This document shows positions 63,594-64,000 of a stretch of DNA of 64,000 nucleotides, one piece after another. The DNA is from Dendrophyllia cribrosa. Lineage: Eukaryota > Cnidaria > Anthozoa > Scleractinia > Dendrophylliidae. The DNA is taken from contig JAJLRJ010000005.1 of assembly GCA_024195265.1 (NCBI GenBank), positions 19,152,036 to 19,216,035 of the forward strand. Reading direction: 5' to 3'. The translations under genes and the position numbers were made by a program. How positions within the stretch are numbered: position 1 is the first letter of the stretch; each line of letters begins with the position of its first letter. The notes below the pieces were generated by a model. The model did not search any database. It was not told the origin of the DNA and worked only from the letters and a program-made list of their open reading frames with translations.

Positions 63594-63734
63594 CTTTGTG
63601 AATGAAAAAAATGAAAAGGAACAGCGGAGTGTTAGGGCTTTAAATAAACTTCGTACAGAAGAACAAGCGAGATTTACCATGTATGGTAGTTCGTAAAAAT
63701 TAAACTCTTACCGTCCTAAAGTTAGAGAGGTCTT

Positions 63735-63990
63735 CAAAACTGAGTAAAGTAATTTCGCGATTGCTCTGATTTTGCATTCCTATGTGTTGTTATTGGCTAA
63801 AAAATCTCGCACCACTTTCTCGACCAATCAGAAGTAAAACCAAAACCAATCGTCACTTCCTCGCACGCGTTTTCCCGCGCTTGGTGCCGGTTACATGTAT
63901 TTGCTACGAGTTCTGATTGGTTCATTGGATTGTCTGCGTCTGTTGTGATTGGCCAGAGTAAATACTTTGGTTTGTGTTTAACGATGCTGT
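63735..63990 (+). repeat. ~260-bp MITE family, copy 4
   Basis: CTCGCACCACTTTCTCGACC, TTCCCGCGCTTGGTGCCG and CTGATTGGTTCATTGGATTG match the other copies; ends are diverged. Confidence 0.85.
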
Positions 63991-64000
63991 TAGGCAGTAC

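Overview
The window is eukaryotic: intron-rich genes with canonical GT/AG splice sites, tRNA-derived SINEs and dozens of short terminal-inverted-repeat (TIR) elements. The protein content and repeat style suggest a cnidarian, probably an anthozoan such as a stony coral; that placement is inference from recall, not a search.

Two host genes lie on the minus strand. (1) 1275-11881 is the 5' part of PDZD8, an ER lipid-transfer protein: a TM exon, two SMP-domain exons, a PDZ exon and the start of a C2 domain; its 3' part is off the left edge. (2) 17229-63593 is the 3' part of DYNC2H1, the IFT dynein-2 heavy chain. I could place 34 consecutive in-phase exons running from the stalk/microtubule-binding domain through AAA5 and AAA6 to the stop codon; its 5' part is off the right edge. 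Introns and the intergenic gap are packed with MITE-like foldbacks, SINEs, minisatellites, two copies of a TIR element holding two opposed tRNA-like sequences, a 5S rRNA-derived fragment and several nested insertions.

The standout is a complete Polinton/Maverick virus-like element, 37838-55521 (17,684 bp), in one DYNC2H1 intron. It is flanked by a perfect 6-bp target duplication (GGCTTT), and each end is a 73-bp palindrome inside TIRs of about 180-230 bp. It carries protein-primed DNA polymerase B, retroviral-type integrase with chromodomain, packaging ATPase, adenovirus-type protease, major and minor capsid proteins, a parvovirus-type phospholipase A2, a collagen/tail-fibre-like protein and several small virion or regulatory proteins.

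The main finding is in its 47.5-50.5 kb segment. The protease, PLA2 and integrase reading frames have no usable ATG. Each is entered from the upstream frame by a -1 step, and each overlap holds a canonical -1 ribosomal frameshift heptamer (A_AAA_AAG, G_GGA_AAC, A_AAA_AAC). The last two are followed, after exactly 5 nt, by an 8-bp stem that can form an H-type pseudoknot. This looks like a retrovirus-style frameshift cascade in a DNA virus/transposon: membrane-active precursor to protease, and zinc protein to PLA2 to integrase. I know of no description of this, but could not search.
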